Shown one piece after another: positions 34,479 through 42,969 of a stretch of DNA of 64,000 nt. Source of the DNA: Segniliparus rugosus ATCC BAA-974 (lineage in GTDB: Bacteria; Actinomycetota; Actinomycetes; Mycobacteriales; Mycobacteriaceae); NCBI RefSeq assembly GCF_000185725.2, contig NZ_KI391954.1:1150185-1214184 (forward strand), in the 5' to 3' direction. The notes under the pieces were generated by a model. It was not told the DNA's origin. It searched no databases and was given only the letters and a program-made list of their open reading frames with translations. Position 1 is the first letter of the stretch. Each line of letters opens with the position of its first letter. The translations under genes and the position numbers were made by a program.

Positions 34479-35635
34479 TCTGAGGGGAGAGAGCACCCGA
34501 ACGGCGCGGCGGGCGGAGCGCAGTCGAGCGCTTCTCGGTTCATGGGCCGGACCTCGGCGGCCGGAGCCGCCGTGCGCGCGACTCCTGTGCGAACGCAGTT
34601 CCTGCCCGCGCGTTTCGCCCGGTACAGGAGTTGGTCGGCCTGCTGCGCGAGCTGGGCCAACAGATCGGCGGACGCGTCTTTGTCGGTGGGAACGGCTATT
34701 CGCCGGCTCCGGATCGGGCAGTACAACGCGCCCGCGCTGATGGTCGAGGGGGTCTGAGACTCGATCATGCGGCGGATGCAGTCCGCTTGCCAGGCGAGTT
34801 CCAACTGGTCGGCGATGGGCCACAGCACGATGAATTCATCGCCGCCCACGCGGGCCACGAGCGCCTTCGGGCTCAAGGAGGCGCGGATCGCCTCGGCGCT
34901 TCTGGCGAGGATCGCGTCCCCTGCCGTGTGCCCGTATCTGTCGTTGATGCCCTTGAAATGGTCGAAGTCGAGGACGAGGAGGCCGAGGTCGCAGTTTTGG
35001 CGGACAGCCGTCGCGACGAGGTCGGCGGTGTGCGCGACGAGCCCTCTGCGGTTGAGCGCTTCGGTCAATGGATCGGTCTCGCTGACTCGCCTCAGCGCGG
35101 CGAGGGCGCGTTCGAGAGAACTCCGCACGACGAGCACCATCGCGGCGGGGGCAGCGACAATGAACAGCGTGGCGAGCACCCCCAGCCACTCGGGGGCCGA
35201 CGGCCCGGCGCCGAACAGGCGTCGCGAGCCTGCGGACACGGCAGCGGCGAGAATCAGCACGGCGACGGCGCAGGGCCTGGCTTTCCTGGCGGCGAAGACA
35301 GGGACTCCGGCCAGAATCGTCGTCATGATCTGCTCGGAGCTGGTTTCAGGTTTGTGGTCGGCGATCTCGAACGAGGCCACGTTGATCGCCGCGATGGCGA
35401 GGCTCCCGGCGCAAACGTCCTGGTAACGGTTGAGCCTGCTCCTGCGAAGGATGATCGTCGCGGCTGCGGTTGTGCAAAGCCCCGTGACGGCGAGATCGAG
35501 AGCCTGGTCTGTTCGCAGCGCCGCCGAGAAGAAGGGCGCGATGGTCACCAGAGTCGAGACGACTGCGATCACGCTCCAGCGCTCGCGGCCGCCTTGGTGC
35601 GGGGGCGGCTCGGCCCGGCCAGATTCGGAATGCAT
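34403..35635 (-). CDS. membrane-bound GGDEF diguanylate cyclase
   Basis: 410 residues from the ATG at 35635, which has aggaa about 8 bases upstream; an upstream in-frame start would add 58 residues. Five or six hydrophobic segments lie between about 25 and 175, then the GGDEF domain: DPLTEALNRRGL, LDFDHFKGINDRYGHTAGD and an intact active-site loop ARVGGDEFIVL. No RxxD inhibitory site is seen five residues before GGDEF. It should make cyclic di-GMP. Its location beside the exopolysaccharide operon suggests control of polymer synthesis, which is inference. The C-terminal tail overlaps nagA. Confidence 0.88.
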   Translation of the reverse strand: MHSESGRAEPPPHQGGRERWSVIAVVSTLVTIAPFFSAALRTDQALDLAVTGLCTTAAATIILRRSRLNRYQDVCAGSLAIAAINVASFEIADHKPETSSEQIMTTILAGVPVFAARKARPCAVAVLILAAAVSAGSRRLFGAGPSAPEWLGVLATLFIVAAPAAMVLVVRSSLERALAALRRVSETDPLTEALNRRGLVAHTADLVATAVRQNCDLGLLVLDFDHFKGINDRYGHTAGDAILARSAEAIRASLSPKALVARVGGDEFIVLWPIADQLELAWQADCIRRMIESQTPSTISAGALYCPIRSRRIAVPTDKDASADLLAQLAQQADQLLYRAKRAGRNCVRTGVARTAAPAAEVRPMNREALDCAPPAAPFGCSLPSDQESHSPLRITWRTPRSSSSTTKSA

Positions 35636-35836
35636 GCGCTCGTTCCTATCCGCTGTCGCACGAGGTGTGCTCGGCTGAAACGCAGATCGTTCGGTGATGT
35701 GGAGTTTAATGGCTCGAACTGCGCCGCGCGACCGGAAGAACCACCTCGAAAGCGGATGCGCCCGGACCTTTCGCGCGTGGACGGGACGCTCCTTCCCGAT
35801 GGCAGGCAAGCCATTCTGGAAGTGCGCGACGGGGCT

Positions 35837-36391
35837 TCAGCATCCGGTTTGCGTGATCGCGTTGAGCCACCCGCCGGTCTGGTAGATCCATCCGTAGACG
35901 GATTCCCAAGCTCCCCGTCGCTCCGGGTAGTCCGTCATCTGGATGTCTCCCGCGAAGCACCGGCGGACGATGTAGCGCGCCCGCTCGATATGCGCGGTCG
36001 TCGTCACGACAATAATGCTGCGCCAGTGCCGGGAAGCGGCGAGCCGTCGGATCTCCTGGGCCTCCCCGCGCGTGGACCACGGCACGGGGAGGAAGCAAGT
36101 CAGCCGCACATGCGTGGGGGCGGCGCAGATCTGCCGCATGACCGGGTCGTCCGGCCCGATCGAGTTCGAGATCACGACTTGCGGGGCGAGGCCGCGTTCG
36201 CCGAGCCCTATCCCGTAGCGGAACCGCTCGTACGGAGCGCCGCCCAGCACGACGACCGCGTCTGCGGGACGCAGCGGCGAGTCGATGGTGGGCGAGATGT
36301 AGAAATCACGGACGAACATGGCCGACACGAGTGTCAAAAGGGCGGTCAAGGCGAGGAGGGCTCTGCTCCGCCGAAGTCTCCAGCGGCTCAC
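35837..36391 (-). CDS. YdcF-like (DUF218) membrane-anchored protein
   Basis: 184 residues from the GTG at 36391 that overlaps the upstream stop as GTGA. One N-terminal membrane segment (ALLALTALLTLVSAMF), then the DUF218 fold: ADAVVVLGGAPYERFRYGIG, PQVVISNSIG, STRGEAQEIRRLAASRHWRS and the end VYGWIYQTGGWLNAITQTGC. The family includes SanA/YdcF envelope proteins, often found in polysaccharide loci. It is the last gene of the ten-gene EPS operon. Confidence 0.82.
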   Translation of the reverse strand: MSRWRLRRSRALLALTALLTLVSAMFVRDFYISPTIDSPLRPADAVVVLGGAPYERFRYGIGLGERGLAPQVVISNSIGPDDPVMRQICAAPTHVRLTCFLPVPWSTRGEAQEIRRLAASRHWRSIIVVTTTAHIERARYIVRRCFAGDIQMTDYPERRGAWESVYGWIYQTGGWLNAITQTGC

Positions 36392-37641
36392 CTCGGCGGA
36401 GTGTGGCCCAACGAGCGGGTGGCGAGGTTCCCGCTCGAGTCGACCGTCAGCTGCCAATACCCCCCGCCGGGGTCGGTGAGCACCGGAGCCGCCGCCGGGG
36501 AGTCCGCGACCGTCGGAGCCATCATGGTGGTCGGCGTGAGGACCCTGCCTCCGAGGTTGCCGTGCCGAGTGATGGCGGTCCAGCCCTCGGGGAATGCCGA
36601 GAACGGAAGGTCGTCGCTTGTTCCGGAGATCAAACCGAGGGCGATGCCGTCCGGGCAGCCCTGCGGGTCGACGGCCAGCGCGCGGGGCCCGGTCGTCTGG
36701 CCGGTGTCGTCGTCGAACGAGACGTTCGCGAGATACGGCTGGCGGCAGTAGTTGAGCGCGATCCCCGTCTTCCGTGCGGCGACCTTGGCGTTCACCAGCC
36801 CGAACTGCGCCGGGCCGCCGCCGTTCGCCCCGATGTCGGCGGCGATGTCGCATCCCTCGAACCATATATTCGTCAAAAACCAGTCGTTCGCGGCCCCGTC
36901 GACCCATATGTGCGTCTTGGTGCTGCGCGGGTCCTCGTCGGAGACGAACTCGGTGTTCGTGATCGACAGACCGGCGGTGTGGTTGTTGCCGGAGCCGAGC
37001 ACGCTGACGTGGTTTGTGGCGAACTTGCAGTTCGTGACGTAGTTCTGGATGCATTTGACGGTCAGGCCGACGCCGAAATTGTTGATGTCGCAGTTGATCA
37101 GGCTCGTGCCGCCGGTGTTCTCGTCGAGGATGAGGCCGCGCTGCTCCTGGTATTTCGGGAAGTTCTCGCCAATGTGGTTGCCCCGCAGCGTCACAGCGTC
37201 GAATGAGCATCGGAACGAGTTGCTGAGCAGCGCGGCTGCGCCCGCGCTCTTCGTGACGAAGACTCCGATCCTGGCGAACGAGACCCGTTGCTTGCCCCGG
37301 AGGACGAAGAGCGCGCCGTCCCCCTCGTGCATCAGGACGCTGAGGTCCGCGCCCGCCCCGGTCACCGTCGCGAAGTCGGGGAGCTCTGGGAACGAGGTCA
37401 CGCGGTACACGCCCGGCGGGAAGAACAGCGACACGTGCTCGCCCCTTGACCGCACCGCGTTCGCGATGGCGGCCGTGTCGTCGGCTTTGCCGTCGCCCAC
37501 TGCGCCGAAGGACATCACATTGGCCGGCTCGGGGGTCGTCGCCCTGCCGTGGTCGCCAGAGCAGGCGGCGGTGGCCGAGGCTCCGGCTCCTATCCAGGCG
37601 AGCAGCGCGCCCCGCCTGGTGATCGGGGGTCGGTCAGTCAT
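36388..37641 (-). CDS. Tat-exported beta-helix lipoprotein (pectate-lyase superfamily)
   Basis: 417 residues. Twin-arginine signal ITRRGALLAWIGAG with lipobox TAAC (Cys27), so probably exported folded and lipidated. The mature N terminus NVMSFGAVGDGKADDTAAIA is the classic start of pectate-lyase-superfamily right-handed beta helices, followed by repeated coils (INCDINNF, VTNCKFATNH, ITNTEFVSDED). The start MTDRPP at 37641 overlaps the hydrolase stop by 8 bases. It could be an extracellular lyase, epimerase or binding protein for the polymer made by this locus. Confidence 0.82.
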   Translation of the reverse strand: MTDRPPITRRGALLAWIGAGASATAACSGDHGRATTPEPANVMSFGAVGDGKADDTAAIANAVRSRGEHVSLFFPPGVYRVTSFPELPDFATVTGAGADLSVLMHEGDGALFVLRGKQRVSFARIGVFVTKSAGAAALLSNSFRCSFDAVTLRGNHIGENFPKYQEQRGLILDENTGGTSLINCDINNFGVGLTVKCIQNYVTNCKFATNHVSVLGSGNNHTAGLSITNTEFVSDEDPRSTKTHIWVDGAANDWFLTNIWFEGCDIAADIGANGGGPAQFGLVNAKVAARKTGIALNYCRQPYLANVSFDDDTGQTTGPRALAVDPQGCPDGIALGLISGTSDDLPFSAFPEGWTAITRHGNLGGRVLTPTTMMAPTVADSPAAAPVLTDPGGGYWQLTVDSSGNLATRSLGHTPPR

Positions 37642-39349
37642 TGGCAGCCTCCGTGCAGGGGGGAGGAGCATGGTCCGCGCAACGGGCCTCGTTTCTCGCG
37701 CACCACTCGAGTATCACAGCGCGGACGGCGTCCCGCACGGCGGGATGGTACGCGGCGTGGTCGCCGATTCCGGTCCGGAGGAGGCGCGGCGCGGCGCGCA
37801 TCCGGCGCAGTCCTTCGGGGCCGCGCTGCGAGTCGAACCAGTCGGCGTCGTGCGGCGCGAGTATCGCTGTGATCTCGACGCCCGCGTCGGCCAAGGCGCG
37901 CAGCAGCACCTCTGGCACCTGGGTGACGCCGAGTTTCCCGAGGAGGAGCCAGCCGGGGTACGGAAGCCAGCGCCGCAGCGCTGCTTTCAGGCGGCCGCGC
38001 AATGATTTCTGGAAGGCCGGGTCGGAACGGAGGACTCCGGAAGAGTCGGCGTCGGCCTTGGCGAGGGCGCGCTTGTGCCGCCATGACCATTCGGTCACAT
38101 TGACCAGGACCACAGCCTCGGCCAAGTCTGCTCTGCCCGCCGCCGCGCCGTGCCACGCGCCAGAGCAGACTCCGGCGGTGATGACGCCGTCCGGGCCGCC
38201 CGCGCCGCGCGCCGCCGCGAACGCGTCCTCGATGGAGCTCGGCCCGTACACCGCCGTCCGTTCGTGCGCCAGAGGCCGGGAGGTCTCGCCAGCGCCTCGG
38301 CGGTCAAAACGAAGCGCTTGCGCGCCCATCTCTGCGACCGCGCGGGACAACGAGACCCACGCGCGGTTTGGGCCGTGATGCGTGTCGTTCGCGGTGGCGA
38401 AGAACAAGGCGGTCCGGTCGACGCTGGGGGATCGCGCGAACGTGCGGATGGCGAAGAGCCCGTGCTCGCCCAGCCGCTCGATACGCTCGACGATCTGCTC
38501 GCCGCCGGGCCCTGCGAAGCTCGCCGAGTCGCGGATCGTCGGCGAGACCGGGACTGCCTTGTCGGGCAAGACGCGGTCGAGCCAGTTGCGGATGTCTGCT
38601 ATAGCCGCTCCGGGGATCCGCACCAGGAGGCCGGGGGCTTGGACGAACTCCGGCATTCCCGTCGAGACCAGCTCGTCCGGACGGGCCGATCTCGCGAACG
38701 CGTCCAACGCGGAGCCAGTGGATTCCGGGCGGCGCGCTATGAGCCAGCGAGCCGCCGAGCCCGCGGCGGCAGGGTGGATGCGAAGGCCGGACAGCGCGGC
38801 CGCCCCTTCGGCGCTCAGCGTCATTCCGAGCAGCGGCACGGCTTCTGGCGGGGTCGCGCGCGAGTCGGCGGCCATGGCGAACAGGGCGCGTTGCTCCCGC
38901 AGATACGAACGTCCGGTCGCGACGGGGTCCCAGAGCACGACCGGGCCCACTTCCCCCGCGTCGCCGGAGGCGAGCGCGTTGGCGACGAGCAGCGCCCCGG
39001 CGCGCAGCGCGACTATGGCGGGCGGCAGCGGCAGGAGCGCGCGCAGGTGGGCGAGGCCAAGTCGCACGCTTGTGTCCCAGAGCGCGATGATGTCGTCGCG
39101 CTCTGCTTCGTGGGCAGAGTCGCCGGTGCCGTAGTAGTCGACTCGCAGCGCGACGATGCCGACCGAGGCCAGCTCGTCGGCGAGCAGCCGGAGCCCGCGC
39201 ACCGTGTCGAAGTGCTCTTTGCCGAGGGGCGGACAGACCAGCGCGGTTCCCCTGGCCTCGCCCGACGCGGGCAGATGGATCGCCCCGAACAGCGGGGCTT
39301 CTTCAGGCCCGAGATAGGTGTGCAGCTCGCGCGTCGCCTCCTTGGTCAT
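37634..39349 (-). CDS. double-headed alpha/beta hydrolase of exosortase-EPS-associated type
   Basis: 571 residues made of two alpha/beta-hydrolase domains, about 1-265 and 285-571. Domain 1: TALVCPPLGKEHFDTVRGLR, RVDYYGTGDS and a nucleophile elbow reading VALRAGALL, with Arg where Ser is expected. Domain 2: RFDRRGAGETS and AGVCSGAWHG, with Cys395 at the nucleophile position. From memory these match hydrolases 2 (GLRLGALLA) and 1 (GLCDAAS) of exosortase-A EPS loci, here fused in one chain. The reaction is unknown; thioester or acyl transfer involving the locus carrier protein is an attractive inference. It overlaps the Wzz-like gene as ATGA. Confidence 0.78.
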   Translation of the reverse strand: MTKEATRELHTYLGPEEAPLFGAIHLPASGEARGTALVCPPLGKEHFDTVRGLRLLADELASVGIVALRVDYYGTGDSAHEAERDDIIALWDTSVRLGLAHLRALLPLPPAIVALRAGALLVANALASGDAGEVGPVVLWDPVATGRSYLREQRALFAMAADSRATPPEAVPLLGMTLSAEGAAALSGLRIHPAAAGSAARWLIARRPESTGSALDAFARSARPDELVSTGMPEFVQAPGLLVRIPGAAIADIRNWLDRVLPDKAVPVSPTIRDSASFAGPGGEQIVERIERLGEHGLFAIRTFARSPSVDRTALFFATANDTHHGPNRAWVSLSRAVAEMGAQALRFDRRGAGETSRPLAHERTAVYGPSSIEDAFAAARGAGGPDGVITAGVCSGAWHGAAAGRADLAEAVVLVNVTEWSWRHKRALAKADADSSGVLRSDPAFQKSLRGRLKAALRRWLPYPGWLLLGKLGVTQVPEVLLRALADAGVEITAILAPHDADWFDSQRGPEGLRRMRAAPRLLRTGIGDHAAYHPAVRDAVRAVILEWCARNEARCADHAPPPCTEAAND

Positions 39350-40596
39350 CTGCCGCTCCTTCCTCCGGCCAGCCCCATCAGCCAGCGCAGGACGATCGAG
39401 CGCCGCACGACAGCGAGGAGCCGAGGGGAATCCAGGGCGGATTCGGCCCCGGATTCGGATCGGTAGCCCGAGGCCGAAGCCTTGCCGGGCCTGACGACGA
39501 ACAGCCGCAACGCCCCGGCGGCCGCCGGGCTCGTGGTGGGCGTCACTCCGTCGACGAGCACGTGGTCATAGGCGGAAGATAGCTGGTCGAGGGCGCGGCG
39601 GGCTTGCGAGGACGCGAGCAGGTCGGGCAAGTCCGCGCGCGCGATCCCTGAGGGGAGCACGGCGACCGATCCGGCTTCTGGCTGCCCGAGGCCGTGCGGC
39701 GGCTCGCCGAGCCGCAACGACTCGGCGAGCCCTTCTGCGTCCGCCATGCCGAACGCAGAGGTGGCCCCGCCGAGCACGGGCCGCGCGTCGACGACGAGCA
39801 CGGACGCTCCGGCGGCGGCGAGCGAGTCGGCCAGCTGTCGTGTCGTCGGCCAGCTCTCTGCCCGGACCCCGGAGACCGCGACCAGCCGCCCGGCGTTCCC
39901 CTCTGCGAGGACACGCGCCCGGATCGCGCGAGGATCGTCCGAGGACAGCGGATCGGAGCCGAAAATCTCCGCGAGGCGTTTCTCGCTCCGCACCCTCGGG
40001 TCGAAGCGTGTCATGAGGAACGCGAGGCCCATGCCGAGCCCGAGCCCGCCGAGGCCGCCCGCGGCGGTGAGTTTCGTGGTGCCCGGTTTCGACGCAGTCG
40101 GAGGAGTGGACTCGGAGAGGGGGATCAGGCGGGTCCACGCGGGGACTCCGGGCGCCGGGGTTTCCAGGATCTCGACCTGGTTGACCAGCTGTCGGTTTGT
40201 CTCCGAGGCCAAATCGGAGGCCAGCCGCGCGGTCTCCCCGGTCGCGGTGATCTCGAGCAGCAGCGTGCCCGGCGCGAAGTCCACCGACAGATGCGCGGCG
40301 ACCTCTTCGGGCTTCAGCGTGAGCTGGAGCGCGTCGATGACCTTCTGCGTGACGGGCCGGCTCTTCGCGAGGACGGTGTACGAGGCCATCTTGTTCTGCG
40401 CGGCCTGCCCGGCGTTGAAGGCGTCGCCGCCGGAGGTGCCGCTGTTGTTGACCACCACGTACGCTTGCGACGTTGAGGAGTACAAGACGGGCTTCTTCGC
40501 CGCGTACGAGTGCCCCTCGTACGCCCCGAGCAGGGCGAGCCCGAGCGCGACCCACCATCCTCGGCGTATCAATGAGAGCACTTCGTCCAGTTTCAT
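39346..40596 (-). CDS. Wzz-like chain-length protein with degenerate tyrosine-kinase-type ATPase domain
   Basis: 416 residues from the ATG at 40596 after aaggag. Membrane segment about 16-33, periplasmic Wzz region (SSTSQAYVVVNNSGTSGGDA), second membrane segment about 185-205 (GGLGGLGLGMGLAFLMT), then a cytosolic P-loop-type domain. Where Walker A should be (GxxxGKS) the sequence is VSGVRAESWPTTRQ, with no GKS/T. Walker A' LVVDARP and Walker B HVLVDGV remain. No tyrosine cluster is at the C terminus. It is therefore likely a chain-length regulator without kinase activity. It overlaps both neighbours as ATGA. Confidence 0.85.
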   Translation of the reverse strand: MKLDEVLSLIRRGWWVALGLALLGAYEGHSYAAKKPVLYSSTSQAYVVVNNSGTSGGDAFNAGQAAQNKMASYTVLAKSRPVTQKVIDALQLTLKPEEVAAHLSVDFAPGTLLLEITATGETARLASDLASETNRQLVNQVEILETPAPGVPAWTRLIPLSESTPPTASKPGTTKLTAAGGLGGLGLGMGLAFLMTRFDPRVRSEKRLAEIFGSDPLSSDDPRAIRARVLAEGNAGRLVAVSGVRAESWPTTRQLADSLAAAGASVLVVDARPVLGGATSAFGMADAEGLAESLRLGEPPHGLGQPEAGSVAVLPSGIARADLPDLLASSQARRALDQLSSAYDHVLVDGVTPTTSPAAAGALRLFVVRPGKASASGYRSESGAESALDSPRLLAVVRRSIVLRWLMGLAGGRSGR

Positions 40597-41981
40597 CGTG
40601 TCTCCTTCCGTTGGCCTATGGCATTGGCTGTTCGCGCCCTTTCGCCAAGCTCGCGGCAGAGCCAGAGCGACAAGGCGATGATTCCGACGATCGCGCATTG
40701 CTGGACCGATTTCCCCAAGGTCTCGGTGATCCCCAGCACTCCTCGCTCGAACAAGGGCGGCAGCGAGACGAACAAGATCCCGAGCGTGAGGGCGACGGGA
40801 TTGTCACGGGACCGAAGGCAGCGGGCGACGAGCGCGATCATGCCGAGCACGAACAGCGATTCCAAGACGACGCCGCTTGTTCCGGCCATGAGATAGCCCT
40901 CGTTCAGGTGCCCCTCCGCGAGAGAAACGGAGATCGTGCTCATATCCACCGACTTGCCGCGCACGTGCTGCGCCCAATCAGGTCCGGACTGGACCTTGAC
41001 GGCTCCGAGCTGCTGGGGGACGAGGTTGACGACGGCGCTGCGAGCGATGTCGGCTGGACGCTTCCACGACTGCCCGTTCATGTAGTAGACGTCGGTCGCG
41101 GCTTCGAGCAGGTCGAACCGCCGGAAGATCGACAGATACGGACGTACTGGCTCCGGGTAGGACAGGTTGTAGGTCAAACCGGCGGAGTTGACCATGGTCG
41201 TCGCCCGCTCCGAGGACTTCATGGCCTGCATCCAGCCGAACAGGCTGACGACGGCGAACCCGCCCGCGCCGATGCCAGCGAGCTTCGCCCGGCTCATCCC
41301 TGTCGAAAGGTAGCGCACGGCGAGGGCGAGCACAGCCCCCATGAACGGGCTCTTTGACTCCTCGGCGATGCCCCAGATCAGCTGGCTCGCCGTGAAAAAT
41401 CCAATGACGGCGAGCTCTGTCCACCACGATTCGCTGTGGAAATACAGAATGATCCCGAGCGCGCCGATGGAGCAGAGAGTGCTCAGGATGTCCAAGTACG
41501 GATTCGCGTTGTGGACCTCCCCGGCTTTGCTGATCGAGCCGGTGAGATACGCGCCAGCTCGGGCGAGCATGCCGAGGCCCCAGATCGTCGCGAGCGTCGC
41601 CATGGTGAGGGAAGACTGCCGGGGCAGCGGGTCGGGAGCCGGGCCCGCGAGCCGCTGCGCGACCACGAACGCCGCCACGAGCGCCACGTAGACCCACAGG
41701 CTGTGCTCGACAGTGCCGAGCACATGCGCGATCCCGTAGTCGTAGCCGATACTCTTGAGCCGAGGGTCGGCGATGTTGTCGCCGAAGCTCGGCTCCGGGG
41801 TCGTTTTGAGCAGCAGCACGGACCTCCCGACGAATGCCACTCCCCAATACACCACCTGGGTCAGGAGCAGGATACGGGCCACGCCTTTCGCGGCGACGGC
41901 CAGCAGCACGAGGACTATGAGCGCCGTCGAGACGCGGGCGACCGAGGCGTATCCGGGCGAGAGGTCAGCGAAGGCGGGCAA
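40593..41981 (-). CDS. multi-pass membrane protein, probable Wzy-type polysaccharide polymerase
   Basis: 462 residues with about 10-11 hydrophobic segments and a long external loop (about 255-360) containing YPEPVRPYLSIFRRFDLLEA and NEGYLMAGTSGVVLESL, typical of O-antigen polymerase-like proteins, which vary greatly in sequence. Position between flippase/transferase genes and a Wzz-like gene supports the polymerase role. It would link repeat units on the outer face of the cytoplasmic membrane. Confidence 0.78.
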   Translation of the reverse strand: MPAFADLSPGYASVARVSTALIVLVLLAVAAKGVARILLLTQVVYWGVAFVGRSVLLLKTTPEPSFGDNIADPRLKSIGYDYGIAHVLGTVEHSLWVYVALVAAFVVAQRLAGPAPDPLPRQSSLTMATLATIWGLGMLARAGAYLTGSISKAGEVHNANPYLDILSTLCSIGALGIILYFHSESWWTELAVIGFFTASQLIWGIAEESKSPFMGAVLALAVRYLSTGMSRAKLAGIGAGGFAVVSLFGWMQAMKSSERATTMVNSAGLTYNLSYPEPVRPYLSIFRRFDLLEAATDVYYMNGQSWKRPADIARSAVVNLVPQQLGAVKVQSGPDWAQHVRGKSVDMSTISVSLAEGHLNEGYLMAGTSGVVLESLFVLGMIALVARCLRSRDNPVALTLGILFVSLPPLFERGVLGITETLGKSVQQCAIVGIIALSLWLCRELGERARTANAIGQRKETR

Positions 41982-42969
41982 CGATCGTCTCCGCTCGGTC
42001 TCGGTAGCTGTGCCGGCCCCTGACCACAGCGCGGTGTCCGCGCTCGGCCACCGCGCGGGCGTGGTCGGGATGGGCGGCGACCCGCTCGAGGATTTCCGCC
42101 AGCTCTCCTTCGCTCTCGAACAAGAACGCCTCGTCCCCGTCCGCGAACAGCGCGAGGTGCTCGTCGGTGCGCTGCCCCACGAAGAGCCCGCCCGCGGCTG
42201 GGACCTCGAAAGTGCGACAGGTGTGGGTGTCCCTGTTGGCCGAGTTCAAGAGCACGAGGTTGGCAAGGATCGAGCCGATTGCCGAGGACAGGCGCTCGCC
42301 GTATTGGGCTCCGTCGATCTGTGCCCCGCTCATCCGCGAGGCGAGGTCGCGCCGCCAGCCAGGACCTGCCAGATAGAAGCGCTCGCGGTAGCGTCCGGCG
42401 AGTCCGCGCAACAGGTCGGCCCGGTCGGGGCGCAAGGCTCCGACGAACCCGGCGATATAGGACCGGGCCCCGCGCCGGGCCATGGGGCGATGCCAGGCCG
42501 GGTCGTACGCGCTGAGCACGAAAATCACGTCGCGCGCCCCTCTGTCGCGCAGCTCCTCGACGTTATGGGCTTTGGTGGTCACGATCGCGTCCCAACGCGA
42601 CTCGCTCGCGAGGTATTCGGGGGTCGTGTTGTCGGGGTTGGCGGTGTCGTCCGCGCTGTAGTGGGCTTTGAGCGGGACGGGGAGCGAGAGCAGCCGCTCC
42701 TGGTCGAGGTAGATCGACTTGTACGCCACGAACAGATCGGGCCGGAACGCCGAGGCCGCGGCGGCCAGCTGGTCGTGCGTCGCGTGGACCGTGCGAGGGT
42801 CGCGACGGCCGGTGGCCTTCGCATAGCACCAGGAAGGCGTTCCCCGGCGCGGAAGAGTCACGGCGGTGGTGTCCACGACGACCACGTCGTGGCCCGCCAT
42901 GCGGAAGCCGTCGGCGAGCGAGCGGGCGTTGCTCCCGTACCAGTCGTCGCCGGCGAACAGAATCTTCAT
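41965..42969 (-). CDS. CgeB-like glycosyltransferase
   Basis: 334 residues from the ATG at 42969. Start MKILFAGDDWYGSNARSLAD, acceptor half with PDLFVAYKSIYLDQERL, donor half with SANRDTHTCRTFEVPAAGGL and TDEHLALFADGDEAFLF, which is the CgeB/DUF3880 C-terminal pattern (GT-B fold). No signal or membrane segment, so it works at the inner face on the lipid-linked unit; sugar donor unknown. It overlaps Wzx (ATGA) and Wzy (17 bases). Confidence 0.82.
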   Translation of the reverse strand: MKILFAGDDWYGSNARSLADGFRMAGHDVVVVDTTAVTLPRRGTPSWCYAKATGRRDPRTVHATHDQLAAAASAFRPDLFVAYKSIYLDQERLLSLPVPLKAHYSADDTANPDNTTPEYLASESRWDAIVTTKAHNVEELRDRGARDVIFVLSAYDPAWHRPMARRGARSYIAGFVGALRPDRADLLRGLAGRYRERFYLAGPGWRRDLASRMSGAQIDGAQYGERLSSAIGSILANLVLLNSANRDTHTCRTFEVPAAGGLFVGQRTDEHLALFADGDEAFLFESEGELAEILERVAAHPDHARAVAERGHRAVVRGRHSYRDRAETIVARLR

